From contig PNIE01000023.1 in NCBI GenBank assembly GCA_002877875.1, positions 1 to 12,526 on the forward strand: a stretch of 12,526 bases of DNA, written 5' to 3'. This document shows positions 6,850 to 12,526 of the stretch, one piece after another. Position numbers and translations under genes: made by a program. Each line of letters starts with the position of its first letter. Position 1 is the stretch's first letter. Below the pieces are notes generated by a model, which saw only the letters and a program-made list of their open reading frames with translations, had not been told where the DNA came from and did not search any database. This DNA is from Caldimicrobium thiodismutans (GTDB lineage Bacteria; Desulfobacterota; Thermodesulfobacteria; Thermodesulfobacteriales; Thermodesulfobacteriaceae).

Positions 6850-8093
6850 CAAAGAAGCTCGTCAATTAAATTTTTAGTTCTTTCCAAGGCCCCCCTTTTA
6901 CTTAAAAATAGTTTGTAAGCTTTTTCTGCCATATTCTGCATTAATTTTTCATTTTCAAAAAGGGATTTCAAAACTTGTGGAAGGTTTTTTGCTGGGGTTT
7001 CTATTATAGCCTTCTCTTTGACAAATTCCTTTATAAAGGGAAAGTTCTCCATATGAGGGCCAGTAATTACTGGTTTTTTCCAGTAGATAGCCTCAAGGGG
7101 ATTTTGTCCACCATGAGGAATAAAGCTTCCGCCAATGATAGCAAGGTTGCCTATTTTATACAGAGAAGAAAGAACTCCCATTTCGTCAAATAAAAGAACC
7201 ACTTGAGATTTAAGAGAGCTAAGAGAGAGATGTTTTAGTGTGGTATATCTGAGATAATCAACTTCACTATTGATTTGGCTGAGAATAATTTCTTCCACTT
7301 CTCTAAAGCGCTCAGGATGTCTGGGAACTATGATCAAAGTTCCTTTATTTACAGCCTTTAAGAAGCTCTGAAGGATAATTTTCTCTTCTGGATAATGGGT
7401 GCTTCCTGCGATTATAATAGGCTTAGGCAAGGCTTCTAATTCTTTAAAATCCCTCTCAGGTATGGAAAGATCAAATTTAAGATTTCCAACAATTTTTATT
7501 TTTTCTGAATTTACTCCAAGGGCCTTAAATCTTTCGGCATAAATTTCTTCCTGAACTGCCAAAAATTTTAATCGATTTAAAAGGGGTTTAAAAAAAAATT
7601 TAAAAAGTTTATATCTTTTAAAAGACCTTTCAGTTATCCTTCCGTTTATAAGGGCTACAGGAATTTTTTTTGAAATAGTATCTATTAAATTTGGCCATAA
7701 TTCGGTTTCAGTAATTAATAATACTTTGGCTTCGGTTTTTTTTAAAAAATTTAAGAGAGGAAGTTTTAAATCAAGAGGTAGATAATAGATTTTAACAGGA
7801 AGATCCTTTAATCTTTTTTTAGCTACCTCTCTTCCAGTAAGGGTTATAGTGGTAAGAACTATATTATAAGTTTTTGACAATAACTCAATTAAAGGCGAGA
7901 CTGCAAGCACTTCCCCTACAGAGACAGCATGGATCCAAATAACAGGCCTTTTAATCTCAAAGGCAGGAGGTTCAATCATTCCTAGCTTTTCTCTAAGCCA
8001 TTTAAAGGGTTCTTGATTTTTTCTTTTTAAAATCTCTTTAGGTAAATAAAACAAAAATCCAAGGAGATATAAGAGAGAATAAAGCTTAAACAT
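6846..8093 (-). CDS. waaA: 3-deoxy-D-manno-octulosonic acid (Kdo) transferase
   Basis: WaaA (KdtA) moves Kdo from CMP-Kdo onto lipid A precursor at the inner face of the cytoplasmic membrane, an essential LPS step, so its presence indicates an outer membrane. The 415 residues fit the family. It starts with a hydrophobic anchor at about 4-17. HAVSVGEV at 55-62 contains the proposed catalytic base E61. ETELWPN is at 129-135, GNLKFD at 203-208, PRHPERF at 257-263, GGSF at 321-324 and HGGQNPLEA at 327-335 (the CMP-Kdo binding lobe of GT-B enzymes). The ATG at 8093 overlaps the end of pgeF by 8 bases and lacks a clear Shine-Dalgarno sequence, so coupling to pgeF is likely. It appears to be the last gene of the right-hand string. 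Whether it adds one or two Kdo residues cannot be told. Confidence 0.95.
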   Translation of the reverse strand: MFKLYSLLYLLGFLFYLPKEILKRKNQEPFKWLREKLGMIEPPAFEIKRPVIWIHAVSVGEVLAVSPLIELLSKTYNIVLTTITLTGREVAKKRLKDLPVKIYYLPLDLKLPLLNFLKKTEAKVLLITETELWPNLIDTISKKIPVALINGRITERSFKRYKLFKFFFKPLLNRLKFLAVQEEIYAERFKALGVNSEKIKIVGNLKFDLSIPERDFKELEALPKPIIIAGSTHYPEEKIILQSFLKAVNKGTLIIVPRHPERFREVEEIILSQINSEVDYLRYTTLKHLSLSSLKSQVVLLFDEMGVLSSLYKIGNLAIIGGSFIPHGGQNPLEAIYWKKPVITGPHMENFPFIKEFVKEKAIIETPAKNLPQVLKSLFENEKLMQNMAEKAYKLFLSKRGALERTKNLIDELLC

Positions 8094-8745
8094 CTTTAAG
8101 TGTTATAATGGAAACCTGGGAGTAAAGATAATTTTTTTCTCTTCTATAGCTATGATATTTTTCTTTATTACAGCTCGTACACTCTTTAGATATCCAAATA
8201 TTTTTCTCGGGAATTCCTAAGTCCTTGGCTTGAAAAAGATTGAGATGGGAAAGGTTAAGGTAAAAAGATTCATCTCTTTTAATAAGATAAGGCGAGGTTT
8301 TAAACTTATCTGGCAATAGTTCAATAAGATCTTCACCTACCTCGTAGCAACAACTTTGGATATGGGGCCCTATAGCTATAAGGATATCCTCAGGATCTAT
8401 TCCAAGAGAAAGAATCTTTTCAAGAGTTTTTTTGAGAATGCCAGACAAGGTTCCTCTCCAGCCTGCATGTATAGCCCCAATAACTTTTTTATTTTTATCA
8501 GCCACTAAAATGGGAAGACAATCAGCTGTTTGGACTCCTATGGTTAAATTTTTTAAGGTGGTAATTATCGCATCTCCCTCAAGGATTGAAGAATCTATTT
8601 TTTCAAGATAAAAAACCTTATTTGAATGAATTTGTTTTGGGAACAAAACTTTTGGAAAATAAAGAGAGATTTCTTTTTTAGGAATTTTTTGGCTAAAATA
8701 GCCATTTATTTTAAATTGTTGAAAACATTCAGGACAGTATAACAT
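8086..8745 (-). CDS. pgeF: PgeF/YfiH-family laccase-domain protein
   Basis: PgeF (YfiH/YlmD, DUF152) is a cytoplasmic metal-binding enzyme. It is linked to editing of peptidoglycan precursors with misplaced serine, and members also act on purine nucleosides. Numbering from the TTG at 8748, the metal-site triad is H41 in KQIHS, C77 in TADCLP and H94 in HAGWRG. GPHIQSCCYEVG (127-138) and a late YHSYRRE are also present. The ATG at 8745 is chosen because it overlaps the rdgB stop as TGATG; the TTG one codon earlier is equally possible and no strong Shine-Dalgarno sequence helps. The protein is short (219-220 residues versus about 240-250). Only about 35 residues precede KQIHS, so the usual segment with FSTR-GG and SLNLG is mostly missing. 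It opens with CPEC instead. Position between rdgB and waaA suggests a housekeeping role. Confidence 0.9.
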   Translation of the reverse strand: MLYCPECFQQFKINGYFSQKIPKKEISLYFPKVLFPKQIHSNKVFYLEKIDSSILEGDAIITTLKNLTIGVQTADCLPILVADKNKKVIGAIHAGWRGTLSGILKKTLEKILSLGIDPEDILIAIGPHIQSCCYEVGEDLIELLPDKFKTSPYLIKRDESFYLNLSHLNLFQAKDLGIPEKNIWISKECTSCNKEKYHSYRREKNYLYSQVSIITLKDV

Positions 8746-9359
8746 CAAATACTTTGGAGAAAATATAGTAACTTTTCTTTAAGAGCTCTTAAGGCTTTTC
8801 CTCTATGGGAGAGTTTATTTTTGATTTCTTGTGGTAGTTCTGCTGCAGTTTTTTCATAATTATACTCTTTTACTAAAAAAAGAGGGTCATAACCAAAACC
8901 AAAAGATCCTCTTGGTTCAAAGGCAATGCGTCCTTCCCAAATTCCTTCAGAAGAAATATACTTGCCTGAAGGATGATAACAAACCATAACACATACAAAA
9001 CGAGCGCCTCTTTTTTCTATAGGGATGTCTTTTAAAAGTTCAAGTAGTTTCTGATTATTTTTCTCATCTGAGGCCTCAGGTCCTGCAAACCTTGCAGAAT
9101 ATATTCCAGGAGCACCATTTAAGGCTTCAACCTCAAGTCCTGAGTCATCAGCAAGAGATAATAACCCTGTACTTTCTGCATAATATTTAGCTTTTAAAAA
9201 GGCATTTTCAAAAAAAGTTTTACCTGTTTCTTCGGGAGGTTGAATTTTAGGGAAATCTTTTAACGTTCTAATTTCAAGCTTAAGGTCTTTTAACATCTCA
9301 TTAATTTCTTTTATTTTTCCTTCATTTGAAGTAGCTATTAATAAAGTTTTAGAACTCAC
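8745..9359 (-). CDS. rdgB: Non-canonical purine NTP pyrophosphatase (RdgB/HAM1)
   Basis: This enzyme hydrolyses ITP, dITP and XTP to monophosphates plus pyrophosphate, keeping deaminated purines out of DNA and RNA. The 204 residues match the family. Motifs: ATSNEGK at 9-15 (phosphate binding), TFFENAFLKA at 48-57, ADDSGLEV at 70-77 with the catalytic Asp pair, GAPGIYSARFAG at 82-93, GFGYDPLF at 154-161 and SHRGKAL at 184-190. It starts with GTG at 9359, supported by a strong AAGGAGG 6 bases upstream. The next Met (residue 22) lies after the essential SNEGK loop, so a later start is ruled out. It overlaps rph by 11 bases, and the rph-rdgB pairing is common in bacteria. Some genomes even fuse the two. 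Confidence 0.97.
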   Translation of the reverse strand: MSSKTLLIATSNEGKIKEINEMLKDLKLEIRTLKDFPKIQPPEETGKTFFENAFLKAKYYAESTGLLSLADDSGLEVEALNGAPGIYSARFAGPEASDEKNNQKLLELLKDIPIEKRGARFVCVMVCYHPSGKYISSEGIWEGRIAFEPRGSFGFGYDPLFLVKEYNYEKTAAELPQEIKNKLSHRGKALRALKEKLLYFLQSI

Positions 9360-10062
9360 CTAGAGCCTCCTTCTGCTTTTTAATAAGTTCCTTTATACCC
9401 TTTTCTGCGAGCTCTTTCATTTTCAAAAGATCCTCCCAAGGGAAGGGCACTTTCTCTGCTCCAGCTTGGATTTCTGCTATTTTTCCACTCTCTGTGAGAA
9501 AAAAATTGGCATCAACCTCTGCCATGGTATCCTCTTCATAATTAAGATCAAGATAAAGATTCTCACCAATTTTCCCAACACTTATCCCTGCTACATATTC
9601 AAGGATAGGATTTTCAGTGATAAGACCTCTTTCAAGGAGTTTTTGTATAGCCCTCTTTAAGGCCACAAAAGCACCTACTACTGAGGCTGTTCTTGTGCCC
9701 CCATCGGCATTGAGGACATCACAGTCTATCCAAAGAGTCCTCTCTCCAAGTTTGGTTAAATCTGTGACAGCTCTTAAAACTCTTCCTATAAGTCTTTGAA
9801 TTTCTTGAGAACGGCCCTTTCTTCCTAAGATTTCTCTTGGAGTTCTTTCTATGGTTGAACCCGGAAGAAAAGCATACTCTGCAGTAATCCAACCTGTTCC
9901 AGTTCCTTTAAGAAAAGGCGGAACCTTTTCATCAAGACTTACCGTGCATAAAACTACCGTATTTCCAAGCTCAATTAATACGGAACTCAAAGGGTTCTTA
10001 AGAAAGTCAACTCTTATTTTTACAGGTCTTAACTCATTATAGGCTCTACCGTCGTTTCTCAT
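9349..10062 (-). CDS. rph: Ribonuclease PH
   Basis: RNase PH trims the 3' ends of tRNA precursors by phosphate-dependent removal of nucleotides and works as a ring-shaped hexamer in the cytoplasm. The 237 residues match the family (about 238-250). It begins RNDGRAYNELRPV (2-14), the classic N-terminus. GRKGRSQEIQRLIGR (80-94) carries the RNA-contacting arginines, GGTRTAS (121-127) is the phosphate-binding loop, and D178 and D184 in the LNYEEDTMAEVDANF stretch match the catalytic acidic pair. A small difference is AEIQAGAE at 196-203 where many relatives read EVQGTAE. The ATG at 10062 has TAGGAG about 8-9 bases upstream and overlaps the preceding ferredoxin gene by 17 bases. It is followed directly by rdgB. 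Confidence 0.97.
   Translation of the reverse strand: MRNDGRAYNELRPVKIRVDFLKNPLSSVLIELGNTVVLCTVSLDEKVPPFLKGTGTGWITAEYAFLPGSTIERTPREILGRKGRSQEIQRLIGRVLRAVTDLTKLGERTLWIDCDVLNADGGTRTASVVGAFVALKRAIQKLLERGLITENPILEYVAGISVGKIGENLYLDLNYEEDTMAEVDANFFLTESGKIAEIQAGAEKVPFPWEDLLKMKELAEKGIKELIKKQKEALGEF
9366..9372 (-). promoter_or_regulatory. Ribosome binding site fixing the GTG start of rdgB
   Basis: AAGGAGG on the minus strand lies 6 bases before the GTG at 9359, inside the last codons of rph. It is the strongest Shine-Dalgarno sequence seen in the window. It decides the start because no ATG or TTG is available before the essential N-terminal loop. Confidence 0.75.
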
Positions 10063-10969
10063 TTTTTAAAACTCCTACACTTTGTTTTATAAGATATCTT
10101 TCTGGTAAGTATAGAAAATTTTTATCAAGAAGTATAGCCTTTCTAGGGCAAACTTCCAAACAATTAAGACATCTTATACACTCAACAGAATTCAATTCCT
10201 TAGGTATTTTAAGATTCATAGGACATATTTTCTCACAAAGAGTGCATTGATTGCAGGACTTTTCATCCCATCTTAACTTTAAAAAACTAAATTTATTGAA
10301 AAACCCGTAAATTAATCCAAGAGGACATAAATTTTTGCAAAAAAATCTAAGTTCCATCAGAGAAAAAAGTAAAATCATGGCTAAAATACCAGATTTTAAA
10401 GCAAAGATATAACCTATTTTGTTTCTTAGAGAGGGGTTTATTAGGAGATTAAAATAGCCAGCCTCAAGGGTTCCAGCAGGACAGAGGTACTTACAAAACC
10501 AAAGAATTCCGTAACCTATTTCTTTAATAAAAAGAGCGGGAAAAAGAAAGACAAAAGTTAGAAGAAAAAAATGTTTCAAATATCTTTCTATCCGAAAGGG
10601 AAGATGAATTTTTTTCTTATAAAAGGGGATTCTATATAGTAATTCTTGTAGAAAACCAAAAGGGCAGAGCCATCCACAGATGAATCTTCCCAAAAAAAGA
10701 CTAAAAAGAAGAATCTGAGCTAAAAGATAAAGAAAAACTTGAGATAGATAGTTCCAGGGAAGGATTCTTAGAGAAATCATTATTTGCTGCAAAGACCCTA
10801 AAGGGCAAGAAAAAAGGGCTGCAGGACAGGAGTAACAATTCAATCCAGGGCCACAAAATTTTTTAAAATAACCAGTATAAATGCTCCCTGTAGCTAAAAA
10901 TCCCGGGTACCCATTATGAATAATGGTAGAAAAAATTTGAAAAAATCTTCTTACTTTAAAAATCTTCAT
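10046..10969 (-). CDS. NapH/YccM-like membrane polyferredoxin
   Basis: This is an integral membrane 4Fe-4S protein of the NapH/CcoG-like superfamily, likely moving electrons between a quinol or cytoplasmic donor and a redox partner. The 307 residues show about five hydrophobic segments (near 75-97, 132-150, 153-170, 186-206 and 207-225). They end in two ferredoxin motifs: C239-C242-C245-C249-P and C264-C267-C270-C274-P. Further cysteine clusters lie at C39, C45, C48 and C55 (NCYSCP and SCPLG), C98 and C102 (CGWLCPFG), C159 and C163 (CKYLCPAG), and C211 and C215 (CKNLCPLG). It starts at ATG 10969, overlapping the CXXC gene by 14 bases, with only a weak AGAAGAAA before it, and overlaps rph by 17 bases. 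No nap reductase or cytochrome gene is near, so a role in nitrate reduction is not supported. The partner is unknown. Confidence 0.85.
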   Translation of the reverse strand: MKIFKVRRFFQIFSTIIHNGYPGFLATGSIYTGYFKKFCGPGLNCYSCPAALFSCPLGSLQQIMISLRILPWNYLSQVFLYLLAQILLFSLFLGRFICGWLCPFGFLQELLYRIPFYKKKIHLPFRIERYLKHFFLLTFVFLFPALFIKEIGYGILWFCKYLCPAGTLEAGYFNLLINPSLRNKIGYIFALKSGILAMILLFSLMELRFFCKNLCPLGLIYGFFNKFSFLKLRWDEKSCNQCTLCEKICPMNLKIPKELNSVECIRCLNCLEVCPRKAILLDKNFLYLPERYLIKQSVGVLKNEKRR

Positions 10970-11102
10970 TTTCTTCTAAGCCCATACAGGAAAGACAAAG
11001 AATGCTTCCTCTTGAGTGAAGAAAGCTCGGTCCAACAAAAGCTCCTATTAATAAAGATATTAAGGCTAATATTACAAAAATAATTGGAAAATATTTTTTC
11101 AT
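10956..11102 (-). CDS. Small single-span membrane protein with CXXC motif
   Basis: This 48-residue frame runs from an ATG at 11102 to a TAA at 10956. It starts MKKYFPIIF, has one hydrophobic span at about residues 5-24, then a short tail with GSILCLSCMGLEENEDF, so C36 and C39 form a CXXC. The ATG overlaps the glmM stop as ATGA and has GGAG 9 bases upstream. Its end overlaps the NapH-like gene by 14 bases. The layout (one span, then CLxCMG near the C-terminus, beside a 4Fe-4S membrane protein) resembles small proteins I recall as CD1871A-family CXXC proteins of clostridia; that is memory of a pattern, not a search. The lysines at the N-terminus would favour an external CXXC. Function is unknown; thiol redox or cluster/metal handling for its neighbour is inferred. 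The sequence could instead be a lipid-free signal anchor, but no cleavage site is clear. Confidence 0.75.
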   Translation of the reverse strand: MKKYFPIIFVILALISLLIGAFVGPSFLHSRGSILCLSCMGLEENEDF

Positions 11103-12448
11103 AGAAGATTTCTCCGAATAATTTCAGCTAACTCTTCAGCAACTTCTTTAGCAAGATCTTCTGATAAAGCTTCAACCATAACCCTATATTTAGGCTCTGT
11201 TCCTGAGGGTCTTATGAGAATCCTCACAGTTTTTCCTAATTTTTTACCGAGGTCTTCTACTCTATTTAAAAGCTCTGGGATTTCTTCTAAAGGCTTCTTT
11301 TCTTTCACTTGGATATTTATGAGGACTTGTGGAAATTTTTCAAAGGGAGGATGAAATTCTGAGAGGTTTTTCCCCTTTTCTATAAGGATAGTTGCAAGCC
11401 TTAAGGCACAGAGTAGGCCATCTCCAGTAGTGGCCTTATCAAAGAAAATAATATGACCTGAGGTTTCTCCTCCAAGGAGGGCTTTATTTTCTCTCATAGA
11501 CATGACTACATATCTATCTCCCACAGGTGTTCTAATAAGTTTGAGCCCCTCTTTCTCCAAGAACTTTTCAAGCCCCTGATTAGTCATCACCGTTCCAACT
11601 ATGTAAGGGGAGGTTAACAGGCCTTTTTCTTTTAAATAAAGAGCAAAAAGGGCTATTAAATCATCTCCATCCCAGAAATTTCCCTTATCATCAATAACAG
11701 CAATCCTATCTCCATCTCCATCAAGAGCAATACCTAAGTGCAAATTTTTTTCTAAGACGAGTTTTTTGACTTCGTTAGGATAAAGGGCTCCACAATTTTC
11801 ATTTATATTCAAACCATTGGGTTCACAATACAAGGGATATACTTTAGCCCCGAGCTCCTCCATTATAAGAGGACCTATGTGATAACAAGCTCCATTTGCA
11901 CAGTCAATTCCAATTTTTAGACCCTCGAAATTCAAATAAGGAGGTACTACTGATTTTAAGTGCACAGCGTATCTTCCGAGGGCATCTTTAATGCGAAAGA
12001 CTCTTCCTACTTTTTCCTTTAAAGCCCTTTCTTCAGAAAAATTTTCACTAAAAATAAATTTTTCTATTTTTCTTTCTAATTCATCAGGAAGCTTAAAGCC
12101 ATTGTTATCAAAAATTTTGATTCCATTATCATAATATGGATTGTGAGAAGCAGAGATAACAATACCTGCATCGGCACGCATATCTTTGGTGAGAAAAGCT
12201 ATCCCAGGGGTAGGAATTGGCCCAATCAAATAGACATTGACTCCCATTGAGCAAAGCCCTGCAGTTAGGGCTGATTCAAAAAGATAACCTGAAAGCCTCG
12301 TATCCTTTCCGATTATGATTTTGCTTTGGTGATGGTGATTTTTGAATAGATAGCCAACAGCTCGCCCAACTTGCAAAGCTATCTCTGGTATCATAGGATA
12401 TAAATTAGCTTCACCACGAATTCCATCTGTTCCAAAGAGCCTTTTCAT
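11099..12448 (-). CDS. glmM: Phosphoglucosamine mutase
   Basis: GlmM converts glucosamine-6-phosphate to glucosamine-1-phosphate, feeding UDP-GlcNAc for both peptidoglycan and LPS. The 449 residues match the family (about 445-450). Landmarks: FGTDGIRG at 5-12, the active-site serine S101 in ISASHNP (98-104), which carries the phosphate, the metal loop DGDGDR at 243-248, the sugar-binding GETSGH at 327-332 and the phosphate-binding RPSGTEP at 413-419. GETSGH and the N-terminal GTDGIRG favour GlmM over phosphomannomutase. The ATG at 12448 has AAGGAG 8 bases upstream. It overlaps the small CXXC gene by 4 bases. In many bacteria glmM follows cdaA and a YbbR-domain gene, and the few bases visible upstream are consistent with that. 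Confidence 0.97.
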   Translation of the reverse strand: MKRLFGTDGIRGEANLYPMIPEIALQVGRAVGYLFKNHHHQSKIIIGKDTRLSGYLFESALTAGLCSMGVNVYLIGPIPTPGIAFLTKDMRADAGIVISASHNPYYDNGIKIFDNNGFKLPDELERKIEKFIFSENFSEERALKEKVGRVFRIKDALGRYAVHLKSVVPPYLNFEGLKIGIDCANGACYHIGPLIMEELGAKVYPLYCEPNGLNINENCGALYPNEVKKLVLEKNLHLGIALDGDGDRIAVIDDKGNFWDGDDLIALFALYLKEKGLLTSPYIVGTVMTNQGLEKFLEKEGLKLIRTPVGDRYVVMSMRENKALLGGETSGHIIFFDKATTGDGLLCALRLATILIEKGKNLSEFHPPFEKFPQVLINIQVKEKKPLEEIPELLNRVEDLGKKLGKTVRILIRPSGTEPKYRVMVEALSEDLAKEVAEELAEIIRRNLL

Positions 12449-12475
12449 ACTTAAAACTCCTTAGCAATTATGACT

Positions 12476-12526
12476 TTAATGAGATAGGTAAATAATTTTA
12501 ACCTTATTTGGTTGAACTTCAAGAAT
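12476..12526 (-). CDS. Possible C-terminal tail of upstream gene (YbbR/CdaR-like?)
   Basis: From the window edge, one minus-strand frame is open for 16 codons, reading ILEVQPNKVKIIYLSH and ending in TAA at 12476, which is 27 bases before glmM. The alternation ending in VxPxxVxV resembles the last strand of a YbbR repeat, and YbbR (CdaR) genes often sit just before glmM. With only 16 residues this is a suggestion from context. The same bases could be non-coding: they also contain a TTGAAG/TAAAAT promoter-like pair. Confidence 0.35.
   Translation of the reverse strand: MLEVQPNKVKIIYLSH

Noticed and set aside
9466..10042. Plus-strand open frames opposite rph.
   Set aside because: They are antisense to well-conserved rph codons and look like by-products of its composition.
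10956..11102. Considered whether the CXXC gene might be a selenoprotein fragment, since selB is present.
   Set aside because: Both motif positions are ordinary TGT cysteine codons and the frame ends in TAA, with no in-frame TGA.
12495..12522. TTGAAG, 16 bases, TAAAAT on the minus strand as a glmM promoter, with the palindrome TTGAACTTCAA inside it.
   Set aside because: The hexamers fit fairly well, but the same bases read as the tail of an upstream gene in a string where all other genes are tightly packed. An internal promoter is possible but not better supported than chance in AT-rich DNA.

Overview
The window looks like a compact piece of chromosome from a thermophilic, Gram-negative, anaerobic bacterium. 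Three things point that way. The sequence is AT-rich, with A/T favoured in third codon positions. The proteins are rich in Lys, Glu and Ile. The gene set combines a lipid A Kdo transferase (outer membrane), two-subunit glycyl-tRNA synthetase, SelB and a membrane ferredoxin. The lineage is an inference from overall character: Thermodesulfobacteria (Thermodesulfobacterium/Caldimicrobium-like) is my best guess, with Aquificota-like bacteria as the alternative. No rRNA, tRNA, mobile element, CRISPR array or phage gene is visible, and nearly every base is coding.

Right block (12526 to 6846, minus strand): a head-to-tail string of eight genes whose ends overlap by a few bases each. The order of transcription is glmM (peptidoglycan and LPS precursor), a 48-residue membrane CXXC protein, a NapH-like polyferredoxin membrane protein, rph (RNase PH), rdgB (non-canonical purine NTP pyrophosphatase), pgeF (laccase-domain housekeeping enzyme) and waaA (Kdo transferase). 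A 16-codon reading-frame tail at the very edge may be the end of a YbbR/CdaR-type gene, which often precedes glmM. The block mixes envelope synthesis (glmM, waaA), RNA and nucleotide quality control (rph, rdgB, pgeF) and an uncharacterised redox pair.

Middle: one plus-strand gene (6082-6849), a short TtcA-family PP-loop tRNA thiolase with its three iron-sulfur cysteines. Its stop codon overlaps the waaA stop codon in a convergent arrangement. The only sizeable non-coding stretch, 5899-6081, lies upstream of it and holds divergent promoter-like sequences plus a short palindrome.

Left block (5898 to 13, minus strand): purM, glyQ, glyS, selB, spaced by 3 bases or overlapping. This probably forms one transcript joining purine synthesis, glycine charging and selenocysteine delivery. 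selB appears to start at a UUG inside a hairpin made by the last codons of glyS, which suggests translational coupling.

Most genes are ordinary housekeeping genes. The part least explained by known biology is the pair of a small CXXC membrane protein and a cysteine-rich membrane ferredoxin wedged between glmM and rph.
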